Positions 1-11,282 of a stretch of DNA of 64,000 nucleotides are shown piece by piece. Source of the DNA: Breviolum minutum Mf 1.05b.01 (lineage: Eukaryota > Sar > Dinophyceae > Suessiales > Symbiodiniaceae). Position 1 is the stretch's first letter, and each line of letters begins with the position of its first letter. The notes under the pieces were generated by a model. That model was given only the letters and a program-made list of their open reading frames with translations, was not told where the DNA came from and searched no databases. The translations under genes and the position numbers were made by a program. The stretch is from NCBI GenBank assembly GCA_000507305.1, contig DF241147.1:70161-134160 (forward strand), written 5' to 3'.

Positions 1-1522
1 CAAAGGTGTGTTGAAACAACCTTTGATTCATGCTTCAGGTCATATGGTGTTTAACAAGCTAGAATGACCCTTCGTAAAGAATGTGCTTCATCATCTCCCC
101 TAATGGAAAAAAGTTGCCTAATTTATGGGAAAAAAGAATGTCCATACAAAAAGGCTTCGTTTCAAAGGAAGAACTCTCCGAAAAATGAGATACCCTCCAT
201 AAAACTAACATATACCCTGAAAATAGGCCGGGCCCCCAAAGGAAACGATCGTATTCCAACCATCCATTTTTCAGGGGCTATGTTAGTTTCAGGGAGGGTA
301 TCTCCAACGAATGCTTGTCTTCACAATCTTACAGCACAGATTCTCTGGCATTACGCAGACCTCCGGGTTATAGGGGTGAGCGTTCATCCAAAAACAAAAA
401 AACATATATATCTGTATAAACATTATATATACAGATACATAAATATATCCCTGGAAGTCCTTTGCCACCATTTTTGTTGGTAAATGCGTTGCACCATTTT
501 CTATAGTGAAGATTTATCCTCATCTTTCCCAAGGAAGTTTAGCCCTTCTTTCCAGGTGACAGTGTTGAAGGTCTACCTGGAACCCAACTGACCCACGTTT
601 TGAAAGGAAAAAAGGCCTTCCTTTTTGGAGGATTCAAACCCCAAAATAGAGGACAAAAGGGTTCCAGGTATATGTATATATATATATATACATACCCTGG
701 AAGTCAGAGACTATTGAAACAATAGTCCCGATTTGTTGGAGGATGAACAACTTCCCTACTTTACAAAAAAAATAAAAAAGATGGTCGACTTGGTTTTCAA
801 ACCTGATTTTTCAATCTTGATGGGACCTCAACTGGGGGGTCACTTCCAGGTAGTATACAAAAAATGGCCAACTTGCAGGGTAAAAATTCAGCCTTTTTGC
901 TCCTTAGCTGCTGAGCTTGGTGAGCTCAGTTTCCAGTCACTAAACCAAAAAGGCCCACTCCCCCAGAGGTCGCGGACAAGGAGATGGCAATCCCTCCTTG
1001 AGCTGCCATGGAATACTCATTCTCCTCCAGCAGATGGTTTTTCTTTTTCATGGAAAAAATCGTTGGAAATGAGGAAGTGAGGAAGTTGTAAGAGCGAAAT
1101 TTCACAGAGGCATGAAAGAAAAAAACAGCAGCTTTCCCGAAAAAATGGACGGAGAAAAAGAATGAAAAAAAAGCCACCCCATGTTTTTCATCAATTATAT
1201 AGTCATGATGTGTTTTTTTCATCTTCCAAGTGATAAGCCAAGTTTATTTACAAAAAAAAAACTGGCAACGGCTTACTCCCCGAGTTCCAGGGAGATATAT
1301 ACAACTGTCAAACTCCAAACCCAACTTGTTTTTAAATGGATGACCATACCTCGATACCTTATTATTTGACATGTATGAAAACCCTGTTAAATCATGGGAT
1401 AAACTAGATACCATATCAACTGGTGAGTTTACCGGATTTCTGGTTGCCATCAACAGTACGTTAGGAACTACCAGACAGTATATCCCCAACAGAAGCCACC
1501 AATCAAGTCGTTAAACCCATGC
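1..1522. other. non-coding stretch with palindromic elements
   Basis: No exon was found here. A clean F1 palindromic element sits at 191-300, a short (AT)n tract near 667-690, and the right half of an F2 element ends at about 1457. The open frames present are short, rich in K/F homopolymers, and lack splice-phase support. Confidence 0.6.
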
Positions 1523-1624
1523 CCGAAACATCAACGTCGTGACCCAACATCCGTGGCGTTCCCCCACCTGCGGTCTTGGAATGGTGTAAATGGTGTCAGC
1601 CTTCAAAAAGATCTGATCACCCAC
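1523..1624 (-). CDS. internal exon, unrecognised protein
   Basis: A 102 bp minus-strand block of 34 codons, phase 0 at both ends. It is preceded by the acceptor ..ATTGCCAG and followed by a GC donor (TTTCGG|GCATGG). The frame contains VGDQIFLKADTIYTIPRPQ and ends in a tryptophan-rich segment. Third positions are C/G-rich compared with the flanks, and the other frames contain stops or biased composition. I do not recognise the family. It is the most downstream exon of the minus-strand series seen in this window. Confidence 0.6.
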
Positions 1625-3161
1625 CTGGCAATCCGCCACGGAAAATAAACAGATCCAGATGACTCACTTCGTGTCAAAACCTTAAAGCCTGTGCCAGTTT
1701 TAAATGGATGGATTTTTCCAACCATTTCCTACCCTGGAAGTCGGTGAGTTTGCCACCATCTTTAAAAAATGGTAAACTTTGAAGATTTGGTTCATGATGC
1801 AAATTGATTGGCCATCAGGGGAATTGAAGCATTAGACCCTTGAAAGGCAAGGTCAACACCTTTGCACCTGAATTCGCTAACATAGGTTCACCTACAAAGG
1901 ATTTTGTGTTGAAAGGCCTATTTTTCAGGGGGTAACCTCGTTGCTACGTAGGTTTTAGGGAGGAGATACCCTCCATGAAACTAACAGGTACACAGCCCTG
2001 AAAAATAGACCCCGGAGGAAGTTTGGAGATTCCGAACTTGGAAACCACCATTTTTAGGGGATATGTTAGTTTTAGGGAGGATAATATCCAAAAAAACGTT
2101 CACACGAAATTGGACACCAGGGTGTTAAGATGGCAGAAAATGTTCGAGAAAAAACACAAATCCTTGCACCTACGGATGAATTATTCGATCATTCCTTACG
2201 ACCGGAGTTTTATATCTGCAAAATGGTATTAAAAATCTAGATTTCAGCACAAGAGTATCCTTAGCTACAAGGCCAACTTACATTAGAAATTTGTGACAAA
2301 ATGCTACCCCCCTTTCTCCCTTACTAGTCCAGGATTCTTCTTGAACACTCTGTATACAGGTGACATGTGAACAAATACTGCTGCGAAAAACTCTCCAAAC
2401 TGAAAAGCGAAAAAGAATCAAGAAAGAAAAGGCAAAGAAACCATTCCATTAACGGATCCTTTTCCAAGTTGGTGGTTGAACCAACCCATTTGACAAATAT
2501 CTATTTTTTTTTCGAAGGAAAAACCGCATTTTCCACCCAGGATGATACGGTTTGCCTACCTGGATATCAAAGACTCGGGGCAAGGAGATCTGAATCAAGT
2601 CATCAGAAGCCTCGGAAAAAACGTCGTCGACACGAAGGGCTGGAAATGTCGATGTCTGAAAATAAAGCAAGTTTCAAGGTGACCCTTAAAAAAACATAGG
2701 GGTTTTCACCAAGTCGACTATCTTTTTTAGGTCGGGAATTTGTATCATCCAAAATTGGAGACTCTGAAATTTTAATGACGTCGGCTTGACTTCCAGGGTA
2801 TAATAGGGAGTTAATCACCAAACAAATGACTGGAAAGCTATAGTTTTGGGGTTCCCCGTCCCTCTTCCCAGCAATCAGTTGACTTCCAAGGGCTCCGCAA
2901 CTCCCATCGAATCGCTCCCCCCAAAATTTGTTGGTTTGGAATACTTTTTAGAGAAAAACCCTGGAAGATTACCCTCCAGAGAACGATCACATATCCCACC
3001 TGGGGAAAAGGAAAATCATCTTCAAAAGTGATTTTTGATGGGATATGTTAGTTACCAAGAAGGTAACGGCTGGTTCACCTACAGCCATCACTTATGAAAA
3101 GAAGATTTCAGAAAATCATCGATCTGAACCAAACCTCCCAGGGAATTTTATGGAACCCAGC
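1625..3161. other. intron-like stretch
   Basis: This holds an F3-type arm (about 1731-1800), an F1 element (about 1953-2080) and unassigned A/T-rich sequence. No exon with acceptable splice motifs was seen. Confidence 0.5.
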
Positions 3162-3261
3162 CGTGGAGATCGACTCAGGGGTGTACGGGTCCCAAGCTTC
3201 AGGTACCAGCGGCCGGAATGCAAGGACGAGATGTTTGGTGGATATTTTCGGGTGAATGGAC
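3162..3261 (-). CDS. internal exon, unrecognised protein
   Basis: A minus-strand exon starting after ..ACCTGCCAG (phase 2) and probably ending at a GC donor (TCCACG|GCTGGG). The frame reads ISTKHLVLAFRPLVPEAW and continues with DPYTPESIST, with strong C/G third-position bias. A shorter version ending at a GT donor (CTG|GTACCTG, 3207) is also possible. No family is recognised. Confidence 0.55.
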
Positions 3262-5650
3262 CTGGCAGGTCCTATGCCAATGACGCAAAAAGGCCAGGCC
3301 TTTGAGGGGGAAAATCCGGATACAAAAAATGTGGGGATTTTAGGATGAAATCCCCTCCCATCGCTTGATGCGGATTCGGTTATGTGCAAAGTGAGTCGGT
3401 TACGTGCACGTTGGGATTACCAAATGAACGCTGTTCAGAAATGTTTCATGTCGTCATCCTGGTGGGATAAATGTCTGGGCAATTCATAAATGCTTAACTT
3501 GAATTAAGGCCTTTTACCCCCTGCTATTGCTCAAACCTGAGTTAAGGCCGACCGTTGGGTGGGATTCCCTTACTGTTCGCTGCCTTTGGGGGTTTTACTA
3601 CTCGGCAACCAACAGGTCGCTACACATTGCCTACCGGCATGGGAGGGGTTGAGATCCAATGCTTCGATGTTTTGGTGGGATAACTTCATCATCAAAAGAA
3701 ATGAAGGAAGAAGAATCCTGGCAATTCTGCGATTGCGACCTTTTTGGGTATGGTGGAGTCACGTGACCTTTTTTCAAAGGTTGTAAACGTGACCAACCCA
3801 ACGAATTAGGGGATAAAGTTTGGTCACGGCTTGAATTCTATCACCTGGCAGTAAATTCCCCTCAGTTCTTTTAAGTCAACCAACCAACCCAACAAAAAGC
3901 ATCCCTCACGAACGGCTGGGTCATCACCTTCATTTTCCTTGCTGCCAACCATCAAACCCCAAACCCCCCAACTGAGCTCCCCAGACCCATTTACATGTCG
4001 TCTCAGGATATGGTCCCAACAGAATCACCGTGTCCTCACGGACACACGCGAAGGACACGGAGAGATCTGTCACCCCTCAAGGGGGAACGGCTGTCAGCTG
4101 AGGCACGGTTGTTTCAAAACCCACCCGGAAACATTCCATTGAATCCTGGTTGTTTGAGGTCCCGGGATCCTGGAAAAACCTATGGACCATGGCGGTTTAT
4201 GTTTCATAGTCCCCCACATAATTGGGTAGAACATCATCCCCAAAAAATCCCCTAAACAACCGTTTGGGCCCAAACTTTTCATTGCTCAACTGGTTTTTTG
4301 AGGTCTCGTCCTGTACCCTCCTTTAACACGGCGTTTTGCTGGAAAATCCCTCCCATTTTGTGTAGGAAAGGGATCTCAAAACTGGGATGCAAAAGAACCC
4401 CTGCGTAATACGTTTGCTCAAGTCCCCAGGAGGGTCCCTGCTCAGCTGAGATGATCTCATATTTCAAGGCTTCTGGGGGTGAAGCCAAGATATTTTCCAA
4501 GGCTGGGACCTCCCAAAACGGGAACGACCAGGACTCACCCAAAAAAACCGTGGGGTTGAATCAGCATTTCTCGACTAGTTTTGTTTAGGGCCTTAGGGTC
4601 TTAGGGTGGATATCCCTTCACCACCTGAAACTTGCAGTCCGTTTGGACCATTTTTTGTGGATCAAAACTTTTGAAATCTTCAACAGTTGGGGAGATGAAA
4701 AGTGATTAATTACCCCATCGAGAGAGGTCCCTGGAAGTCGGCGAGTTTGCCACCATTTCAAAAATGGTAAACTTCCTTTGTGGAAGATGATAAAGCCCTA
4801 CCCTGGAAGTCCAAGACCAAACAAAGAATGGTCTTTAGGATGATTCATGTAAAGGATTCCCTACTACCAAGGGACAAAGTTGGGTCTTTGGACTTTCTGG
4901 GCCTACTAAAATAATGGTGGTTCGAAACCAACCTATATAAATGGTGGAAAACCCACCCAGGACTTCCAGGGCGGCCTTGAATGGAGTTTATGGAAGGCAC
5001 CGTGGAGTCACAAATTTTCCGCAGTGACGAAATGGATTGGTTCTTTGGATTCTTTCGGGGATGACCGAAGTTATACATGGGGGATGCTCCTCGCAATCGT
5101 CACCAGCAGGATCATTGCATTTTTTAGGTTTGGGGATCCCTATTACTTTTAACCCTGAAAGTCCAAAGACCATTTGTTGAAGGGTCTTTCCAAAAAGACC
5201 ACTATTTTAGTAGGGATTTACTTCATCAACAATTCCAGGGGACTACTACTTTAATGGTTGGCTTGACTTCCAGGGTTTAACTTTCAATTTGCCATTGTTA
5301 CCGGCAAAGCATCCCAAGCGACACGGTGACTACAAGAAGCCATGAAAATCGTGGAACCTTCCGCTCCGCCTCTATATGACAAAAAAGTCGCATTGCGACG
5401 TACGTTCCCTTATTTCTTGGATCCATATCCGGTCCAACGATTGTATATGCATTTACCTACTCAATAATCTAGATACTATTTCAACACAAAACTTAAGCCA
5501 AAACGAAAATAACAGCTCGGAAACTTAACCCAACTATATATACATATATCCTTCACCAAAAACACCTTCAACATCTGATGTTTGAGCGGGGGGTAACTAT
5601 AGGGAACCCTTCAAAGGATTCCTAGGAAAACCTTAGGGAGGAATCATCAC
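3262..5650. other. intron-like stretch
   Basis: This contains an F9 element (about 4138-4300), F3 and F4 arms (about 4731-4980 and 5150-5275) and low-complexity tracts. A GC-richer patch at 4015-4100 could hide a very short minus-strand exon, but I could not fix its frame. Confidence 0.5.
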
Positions 5651-5748
5651 CCGGGAAACGTCGAGATTTTCTCCGCTCCGCATCAAAGACGTTGTCGCAG
5701 CTCCAGGCGTCGCCAGTGAGCTGCGTGGTGTAATCGATGATGTCAGGC
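5651..5748 (-). CDS. internal exon, unrecognised protein
   Basis: A 98 bp minus-strand exon with acceptor GGCGCAG|GCC and probable GT donor (CCCGG|GTGATG). The frame contains PDIIDYTTQLTGDAWSCDNV. Codon third positions are almost all C or G at the start of the exon, unlike the AT-rich flanks. The DYT..D..FDA pattern faintly recalls the NAD-binding half of medium-chain dehydrogenases, but one exon is not enough to claim that. Confidence 0.55.
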
Positions 5749-7655
5749 CTGCGCCAAACTGGTTGGTGGTTGAACCAACCCATTTGAAAAATATGCTCGT
5801 CAAAATGGGATCATGAAACCCCAATTTTCGGGCTGAAAATTCCAAAAAATATTTGAGTTGCCACCACCTAGCAAACAGCGAGGTTTTTAGCTCAAAATGG
5901 GCCCCCGGGAAAACTTTTTTTTTAGTCCCTAAAGATCCATGGAAATAATATTTACCTACATAAAAACCGAAAAGTAGGGTGAAATAACTTCATTTTATAG
6001 GGGTTGAAAAAAAAAACAACCCCAAGTGAGAACCCATTTGTGCTTTCGGCCATTTTTAGGGGGTTTTACATAACTCCATTTTGTAACAACGACTGCAAGT
6101 AGAACTACAACTACACCATCTGAGCCAATCCCAACTTTCATCAGATCAACTTCGCTGGAGCTTTCCAAAAAATCAGGCCGCCCATTCCCTCCGATCCAAC
6201 AACCGGCCGTTACCGATCTTGGCCAGACCACCGGAAGCGTGCTGGCAAAAATTCACTACCGCCATTGTTATTTGCCATATTCCCAATAAATAATAGGATC
6301 AATGTATGTATGTTTACCTACATTTACCATAAAAATCAACTATTCATGTCGGGAAACATACCCTAGGGGAAAACCATACATGGATCCTATGGGATTACAC
6401 CCCCGAAGTTGAACATGTCACCCCTGAAAGATGGTGGGAAAGGAAGACGATCCTTTCCTATTGGGTTTCGATAACTTTTCAGGGGTGAAAAATCTTCTGG
6501 AGGGTATCACCGGGCCTTTTCTTGGGGCATGTGTGTTTCTTGGAAAAGAAGATCGACAATTTCACCGCTACAAAGGGTGAAAATGAGTTGGAGTCTATGA
6601 AAAAAGAAAACAGAAAAACAACTCTAAATAACTTCAGGTTTATCAAAATACCTTGCAAAGCATCATAAGACCTACTCCACTTTTTGAGTATAAATGGATA
6701 CGTTTGGCCGGCTAAAACCCCCCCTACAGTTCCAAGGTTTTTTTTTCATTATTCGTTTGTTCTTTCACCTAACTCTTTGGATCCCTTTTTTAAAAAAACA
6801 AAAAAACTGATATTTCTAGGGAAAACCAAAAACGTGATCTGAAAACACGTGATTTCACAACCCAAAATCCTGGCTGGTTTCATGCAGCAAAAAGAGATAT
6901 CATCCGAGTTATGAAACTCCATTTAAGACCGATGCCTGGTATTCAATGGAGTTTCCTGGTTCCCTTAATGGATGGTAGGTGATATATAATCACCCAATTT
7001 GGCAATATATATATATATATGTGGTATATAAGTGGTATATATTGCCAATTAGGTGATTATATGCTACCTACCACCTATTAGAGGAACCAGAAACAACCGT
7101 TGAAGTATTCCAACTATCCATTTTCAGGTGCGGACTGTTAGTTTCAGGGAGGGTATATATAACTGCCATAGTTGTTCATCCCATAAACCCGAACCAATCT
7201 GGCTTTGTTTCAACCAACTTGCTGCATTTTTGGCGAAAAAATCCAACGGTCTCAAGGTTATTGATTCCAAGTTCCAAGTTCCGGGTATACCCTCCCCTTA
7301 ATAACCTAACCCAAAAACGCCTCTGAAAATAGGCGTTGTGAAGGGAGAGGGTTTACCCCCATTTTATAAGGAAGCTATCAGGATCCTTTTGAAAACCCAC
7401 TTGTTGGCTTCGTATTTCAGGGAGGGGTGTTGTGTTTTTTCTGCTAATCTTACCCATCCAGAAACCCAACTAAATTAGTAGGTACATAATACCCCTGTAA
7501 GTCAAGCCGACCATTAAAATGATAGCCTACCCTGGAATTGTTGATGGAAGTAAATCCAATCCCTACAAAAAATAAGTAGGTGCCATCTATTTAATGACCG
7601 ACTTGGACTTGCAGGGATACTAAATCCACCAAAACCCAAAGAATCTGAACCCAAT
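5749..7655. other. intron-like stretch with several palindromes
   Basis: This holds an F7 element (6290-6400), an F1-like element (6398-6520), a long AT-centred palindrome (6957-7090) and an F4 element (about 7495-7620). A GC-richer patch at 6105-6245 may be another minus-strand exon, but three frames compete and I left it uncalled. Confidence 0.5.
6957..7090. repeat. AT-centred palindrome, about 130 bp
   Basis: The left arm (GGTTCCCTTAATGGATGGTA then GTGATATATAATCACC) and the right arm (GGTGATTATAT.. then CTACC.. AGAGGAACC) are inverted copies around an (AT)n centre. No coding capacity. It may be a distinct element family or a cruciform-prone repeat. Confidence 0.75.
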
Positions 7656-7755
7656 CTGCACTGGGTTGTCGGTACACGATGTCGTTGCCAATGGTATCCA
7701 ATGGCAAGGCGCCACGCAAGGTGGCTCGGTCGAACTTCACATCGATAGTCACAGC
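7656..7755 (-). CDS. internal exon, unrecognised protein
   Basis: A minus-strand exon after acceptor ..GACTGTCCAG|GCT, phase 0. The frame reads AVTIDVKFDRATLRGALPLD followed by TIGNDIVYRQ. It has a strong codon signal. The downstream edge is uncertain; GTGTAC within the block is an alternative donor. No family is assigned. Confidence 0.55.
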
Positions 7756-8089
7756 CTGGACAGTCACGGGTTATGGCATCTTAAAAATGGAATCTGGCAG
7801 CTAAATACCTAAAGATACCCTCTACGGAACCAACATACATATCCCACTAATGGGAAAGGAAACTCATCTTCCCAACTGATTTTTGGACCACCAGAATGAT
7901 GAAACATGAAGAAAGGCCCTCGGGATTCCAAGGTGAAATGGCATGCGATTTGGAGGGGGGGATAGATCCACACCCAAACCTTTTTTGAAAGGTGATCCAC
8001 TTGGAGGATGGGCGATACCACTGATTTTTTGGTTAAAGGTTTTATTAGGGGATGAAAAAAACTACCCAGTTTTATGGGGAAGTTCCAAA

Positions 8090-8960
8090 CATGTTACTTG
8101 GAGGATGGGCTCCCAGGTATCGTGAGTGGTTAGGATTCATAACCCCCATTTCTAAGCCATAAAGTTCGGCCATTTAGAAGGGGGACCCATAACCCACTTA
8201 GGATCACCATGGTTCCAATTAACCACTGAAACGTCCATCCTGGGGTGATCCTCCAAGATGAGGCATTTTTTTTCCATTTTGACAACTTTTTTGGCGAGGA
8301 GGTTCCCCCCCTGTTAGGGAGTTAAAATGGATGAATGCCTTTCTTGAAGATCGTTTTTTTCCCCAGATAGCGATAGCTATAGGGGTTCTTACTTCCAATA
8401 GGGGGGAGGGCGACGAACCACTTTGGCAGATTGGACGTGGCACCAGGGTGCCATTGCAGGGTGCAGTGGACGTGGTGCCATCGTAGGGTACCATTGTAGT
8501 GTGCTATGGTTGGGGGGGGAGGGTGACGACGTGCCGACCAACTTTGGGGGAGTGGACGTGGTGCCATTGCAGGGTGCCATTGTAGTGTGCTATGGTGGGG
8601 GAAGGGAGGGCTTTGGGGGAGTGGACGTGGTGCCATTGCTGGGTGCCAATTTCTGTTTCATATCTTCCTCCTATATTCAGGGCCACCAATTTCACGCAGA
8701 CGCCCAAGAAAACAACAATGAATTTAGCTTCTTGCAGACGCTACACTGTTCTCTACATTGATAACACAAAAATTCGTTTTTGCTATCTGGGGTCTATGCT
8801 GGTATAATTTTCAATAATAAACTGGAAGAGGTGATCATCCAATCTTTTGATGATTGGTTCTTTTGGAAGACTTGGATTTTTGTTCGCATCTTTCATGCGG
8901 AAAAATGATGCAAATTTTCAAAAAAACGGCTTAGAGTTCACCAACGTCCGAAGTTTGAAA
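8090..8960. repeat. segmental duplication, copy 1 (interrupted)
   Basis: This sequence repeats at 9395-9870 with the same order of blocks. It starts with an F5 element, then the shared block GGCGAGGAGGTTC..CCCTGTTAG, then GGATGAATGCCTTTCTTGAA, then AATAATAAACTGGAAGAGGT. Copy 1 carries about 455 bp of extra sequence (about 8350-8805), which the second copy lacks. Confidence 0.85.
8425..8650. repeat. GC-rich minisatellite
   Basis: Imperfect tandem copies of GTGGACGTGGTGCCATTGCA with linkers AGTGTGCTATGGT and TTTGGGGGAGTGGACG. Overlapping open frames on both strands (HYNGTL.., APRPLP..) are by-products of this repeat and are not called as genes. It lies inside the extra sequence of duplication copy 1. 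Confidence 0.8.
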
Positions 8961-9016
8961 CGTCTTCAAAACTTGACTTAAATGCCACTTCATCTTGGAT
9001 GAACAATGTTTTTTAA

Positions 9017-9235
9017 CACAAAGTATTTTTGAAAGATCCCGAAATGAAGCCCCAAAAGCAAAGTATTTTTCGAAGGTCACCAAATGAAGCCCCAAAAGGA
9101 ACGAAGTATACCAAGTATTGTTCAGAGATCCCCAAATGAAGCCCCAAAAGGAACGGAGTATACCAAGTATCCCCGGAGGTCCTTAAATAAAGCCCCAAAA
9201 TGAACAAAGTATACCAAGTGTATATCAAATATATA
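9017..9235. repeat. minisatellite, about 50 bp unit, four copies
   Basis: Each unit contains AAATGAAGCCCCAAAAGGAA followed by GAAGTATACCAAGTAT, with decay toward the edges. It separates the two copies of the segmental duplication. Confidence 0.85.
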
Positions 9236-9394
9236 CCAAGTACGTGGAATTAAGTCACTTTTAAGTCGTACGAACTTTTAGCACTTTTTAGTCGTGGCAC
9301 CAGGGGTAAGATAGTACTCGTATGAATTTTTAGGAATAGTCGTACGATTTTTTTCTGAGTCGTATGGATACCCAGTTTTTCAGGGGAATTATGT

Positions 9395-9870
9395 TCCAAC
9401 CATCTACTTGGAGGATGGGCTCCCAGGACTTGTGAGTGGTTAGGTTTGGTAACCCCCATTCCATTGAAATATGCCATAAAGTTCGGCCATTTCGAAGGGG
9501 GACTTAGGATCACCATGGTTCCAATTAACCACTGAAACCTACATCCTGGCAGGTAATCCTCCAAGAAGAGGCATTTTTTTTCCATTTTGACGACTTTTTT
9601 GGCGAGGAGGTTCTCCCCCTGTTAGGAAGTTAAAATGGATGAATGCCTTTCTTGAAGATTGTAATAATAAACTGGAAGAGGTGATCATCCAATCTTTTGA
9701 TGATGGGTTATTTTGGAAGACTTGGATGGTTTCTGTTTCGCATCATTCATGGGGGAAAATGATGCAAAAAAAACGGCTTAGAGTTCACCAGCGTTCGAAG
9801 TTTGAAACGTCGAAAAAACAACGTGACTTATATAAATGCCTCTTCCATCTTGGATGAACATGTTTTTTAC
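9395..9870. repeat. segmental duplication, copy 2 (uninterrupted)
   Basis: This is the second copy of the 8090-8960 block. At about 9658 the text runs directly from CTTGAAGATT to GTAATAATAAACTGG, so it probably shows the pre-insertion state or an excision product. Confidence 0.8.
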
Positions 9871-9980
9871 AAATTGGTTGGTCATGAAAGATAAGCCCAT
9901 AGGGTTTTTAAGTGACAGGTCCAAAGATTGGCCAAGCATCAATGGTATAGATGTTTTTTGGGATTGATTGTTTGTTTGAT

Positions 9981-10055
9981 GGATGGATGACAAGGATGAC
10001 GATGATGATGATGATGATGATGATGATGATCATGATGATGATGATGATGAGGATG

Positions 10056-10088
<33 letters not shown>

Positions 10089-10818
10089 CTGATGATCATG
10101 ATGATGATGATGATGATGAGATGAGGATAATGATGATGATGATGATGATGAGGATGANNNNNNNNNNNNNNNNNNNNNNNNNNNNNNNNNNNNNNNNNNN
10201 NNNNNNNNNNNNNNNNNNNNNNNNNNNNNNNNNNNNNNNNNNNNNNNNNNNNNNNNNNNNNNNNNNNNNNNNNNNNNNNNNNNNNNNNNNNNNNNNNNNN
10301 NNNNNNNNNNNNNNNNNNNNNNNNNNNNNNNNNNNNNNNNNNNNNNNNNNNNNNNNNNNNNNNNNNNNNNNNNNNNNNNNNNNNNNNNNNNNNNNNNNNN
10401 NNNNNNNNNNNNNNNNNNNNNNNNNNNNNNNNNNNNNNNNNNNNNNNNNNNNNNNNNNNNNNNNNNNNNNNNNNNNNNNNNNNNNNNNNNNNNNNNNNNN
10501 NNNNNNNNNNNNNNNNNNNNNNNNNNNNNNNNNNNNNNNNNNNNNNNNNNNNNNNNNNNNNNNNNNNNNNNNNNNNNNNNNNNNNNNNNNNNNNNNNNNN
10601 NNNNNNNNNNNNNNNNNNNNNNNNNNNNNNNNNNNNNNNNNNNNNNNNNNNNNNNNNNNNNNNNNNNNNNNNNNNNNNNNNNNNNNNNNNNNNNNNNNNN
10701 NNNNNNNNNNNNNNNNNNNNNNNNNNNNNNNNNNNNNNNNNNNNNNNNNNNNNNNNNNNNNNNNNNNNNNNNNNNNNNNNNNNNNNNNNNNNNNNNNNNN
10801 NNNNNNNNNNNNNNNNNN

Positions 10819-10850
<32 letters not shown>

Positions 10851-10880
10851 GATGAGATGATGATGATGAGGATGAGGATG

Positions 10881-10923
<43 letters not shown>

Positions 10924-10928
10924 CGATG

Positions 10929-10959
<31 letters not shown>

Positions 10960-11008
10960 CGACGACGATGATGATGATGATGATTGATTGATTGATTGAT
11001 TGATTGAT
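9981..11008. repeat. GAT/ATC microsatellite with 660 bp assembly gap
   Basis: An array of GAT triplets with sporadic GAG/GAC/CAT interruptions, split by N at 10159-10818 and ending in (GATT)n at about 10981-11008. The poly-Asp, poly-His, poly-Ser and poly-Ile frames crossing it are artefacts of the triplet repeat. The true array length is unknown. Confidence 0.95.
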
Positions 11009-11037
11009 GGATTTCCCCTTTGTCGTTTCGTTGGTGC

Positions 11038-11145
11038 CTCCATACTGAAGCGTGCATAGACCAAGGCAGGCGCCGCCAAAGACAACGGAATCCTTGGCTC
11101 CTGTGACCGGTCACTAGAGGAGTGGCGGGTCAACGTAATCTTCGT
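11038..11145 (-). CDS. internal exon, unrecognised protein
   Basis: Exactly 36 codons, phase 0 at both edges, with acceptor ..GATCTCCCAG and an AG|GC donor (AGTATGGAG|GCACC). The frame contains TKITLTRHSSSDRSQEPRIP and SLAAPALVYARFSME. The C/G third-position bias is clear and starts immediately outside the microsatellite. No family is recognised. Confidence 0.6.
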
Positions 11146-11188
11146 CTGGGAGATCACGGGTGAATTAAAGCCCGGCAATGACAGTTAT

Positions 11189-11282
11189 ACCCCATAGGAT
11201 CCATGTATGGTATATTTACCTACATTTACCATAAAAATCATCCAAATGTAGGTAAATATACCAATCCCGTGGATCCTATGGC
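11189..11282. repeat. F7 palindromic element
   Basis: The left arm CCATAGGATCCATGTATGGT and right arm ACC..CGTGGATCCTATGG flank an inner inverted pair, TTTACCTACATTTACC and AATGTAGGTAAATATACC. A second copy is at 6290-6400 and a half copy at about 25190-25235. Confidence 0.8.

Noticed and set aside
5651..5748. Medium-chain dehydrogenase assignment
   Set aside because: Based on one exon and a weak DYT/FDA pattern; no Rossmann GxGxxG exon was found beside it.
9939..11178. Very long frames of poly-Asp, poly-His, poly-Ser or poly-Ile
   Set aside because: They are translations of the GAT/ATC triplet repeat through a 660 bp N gap.
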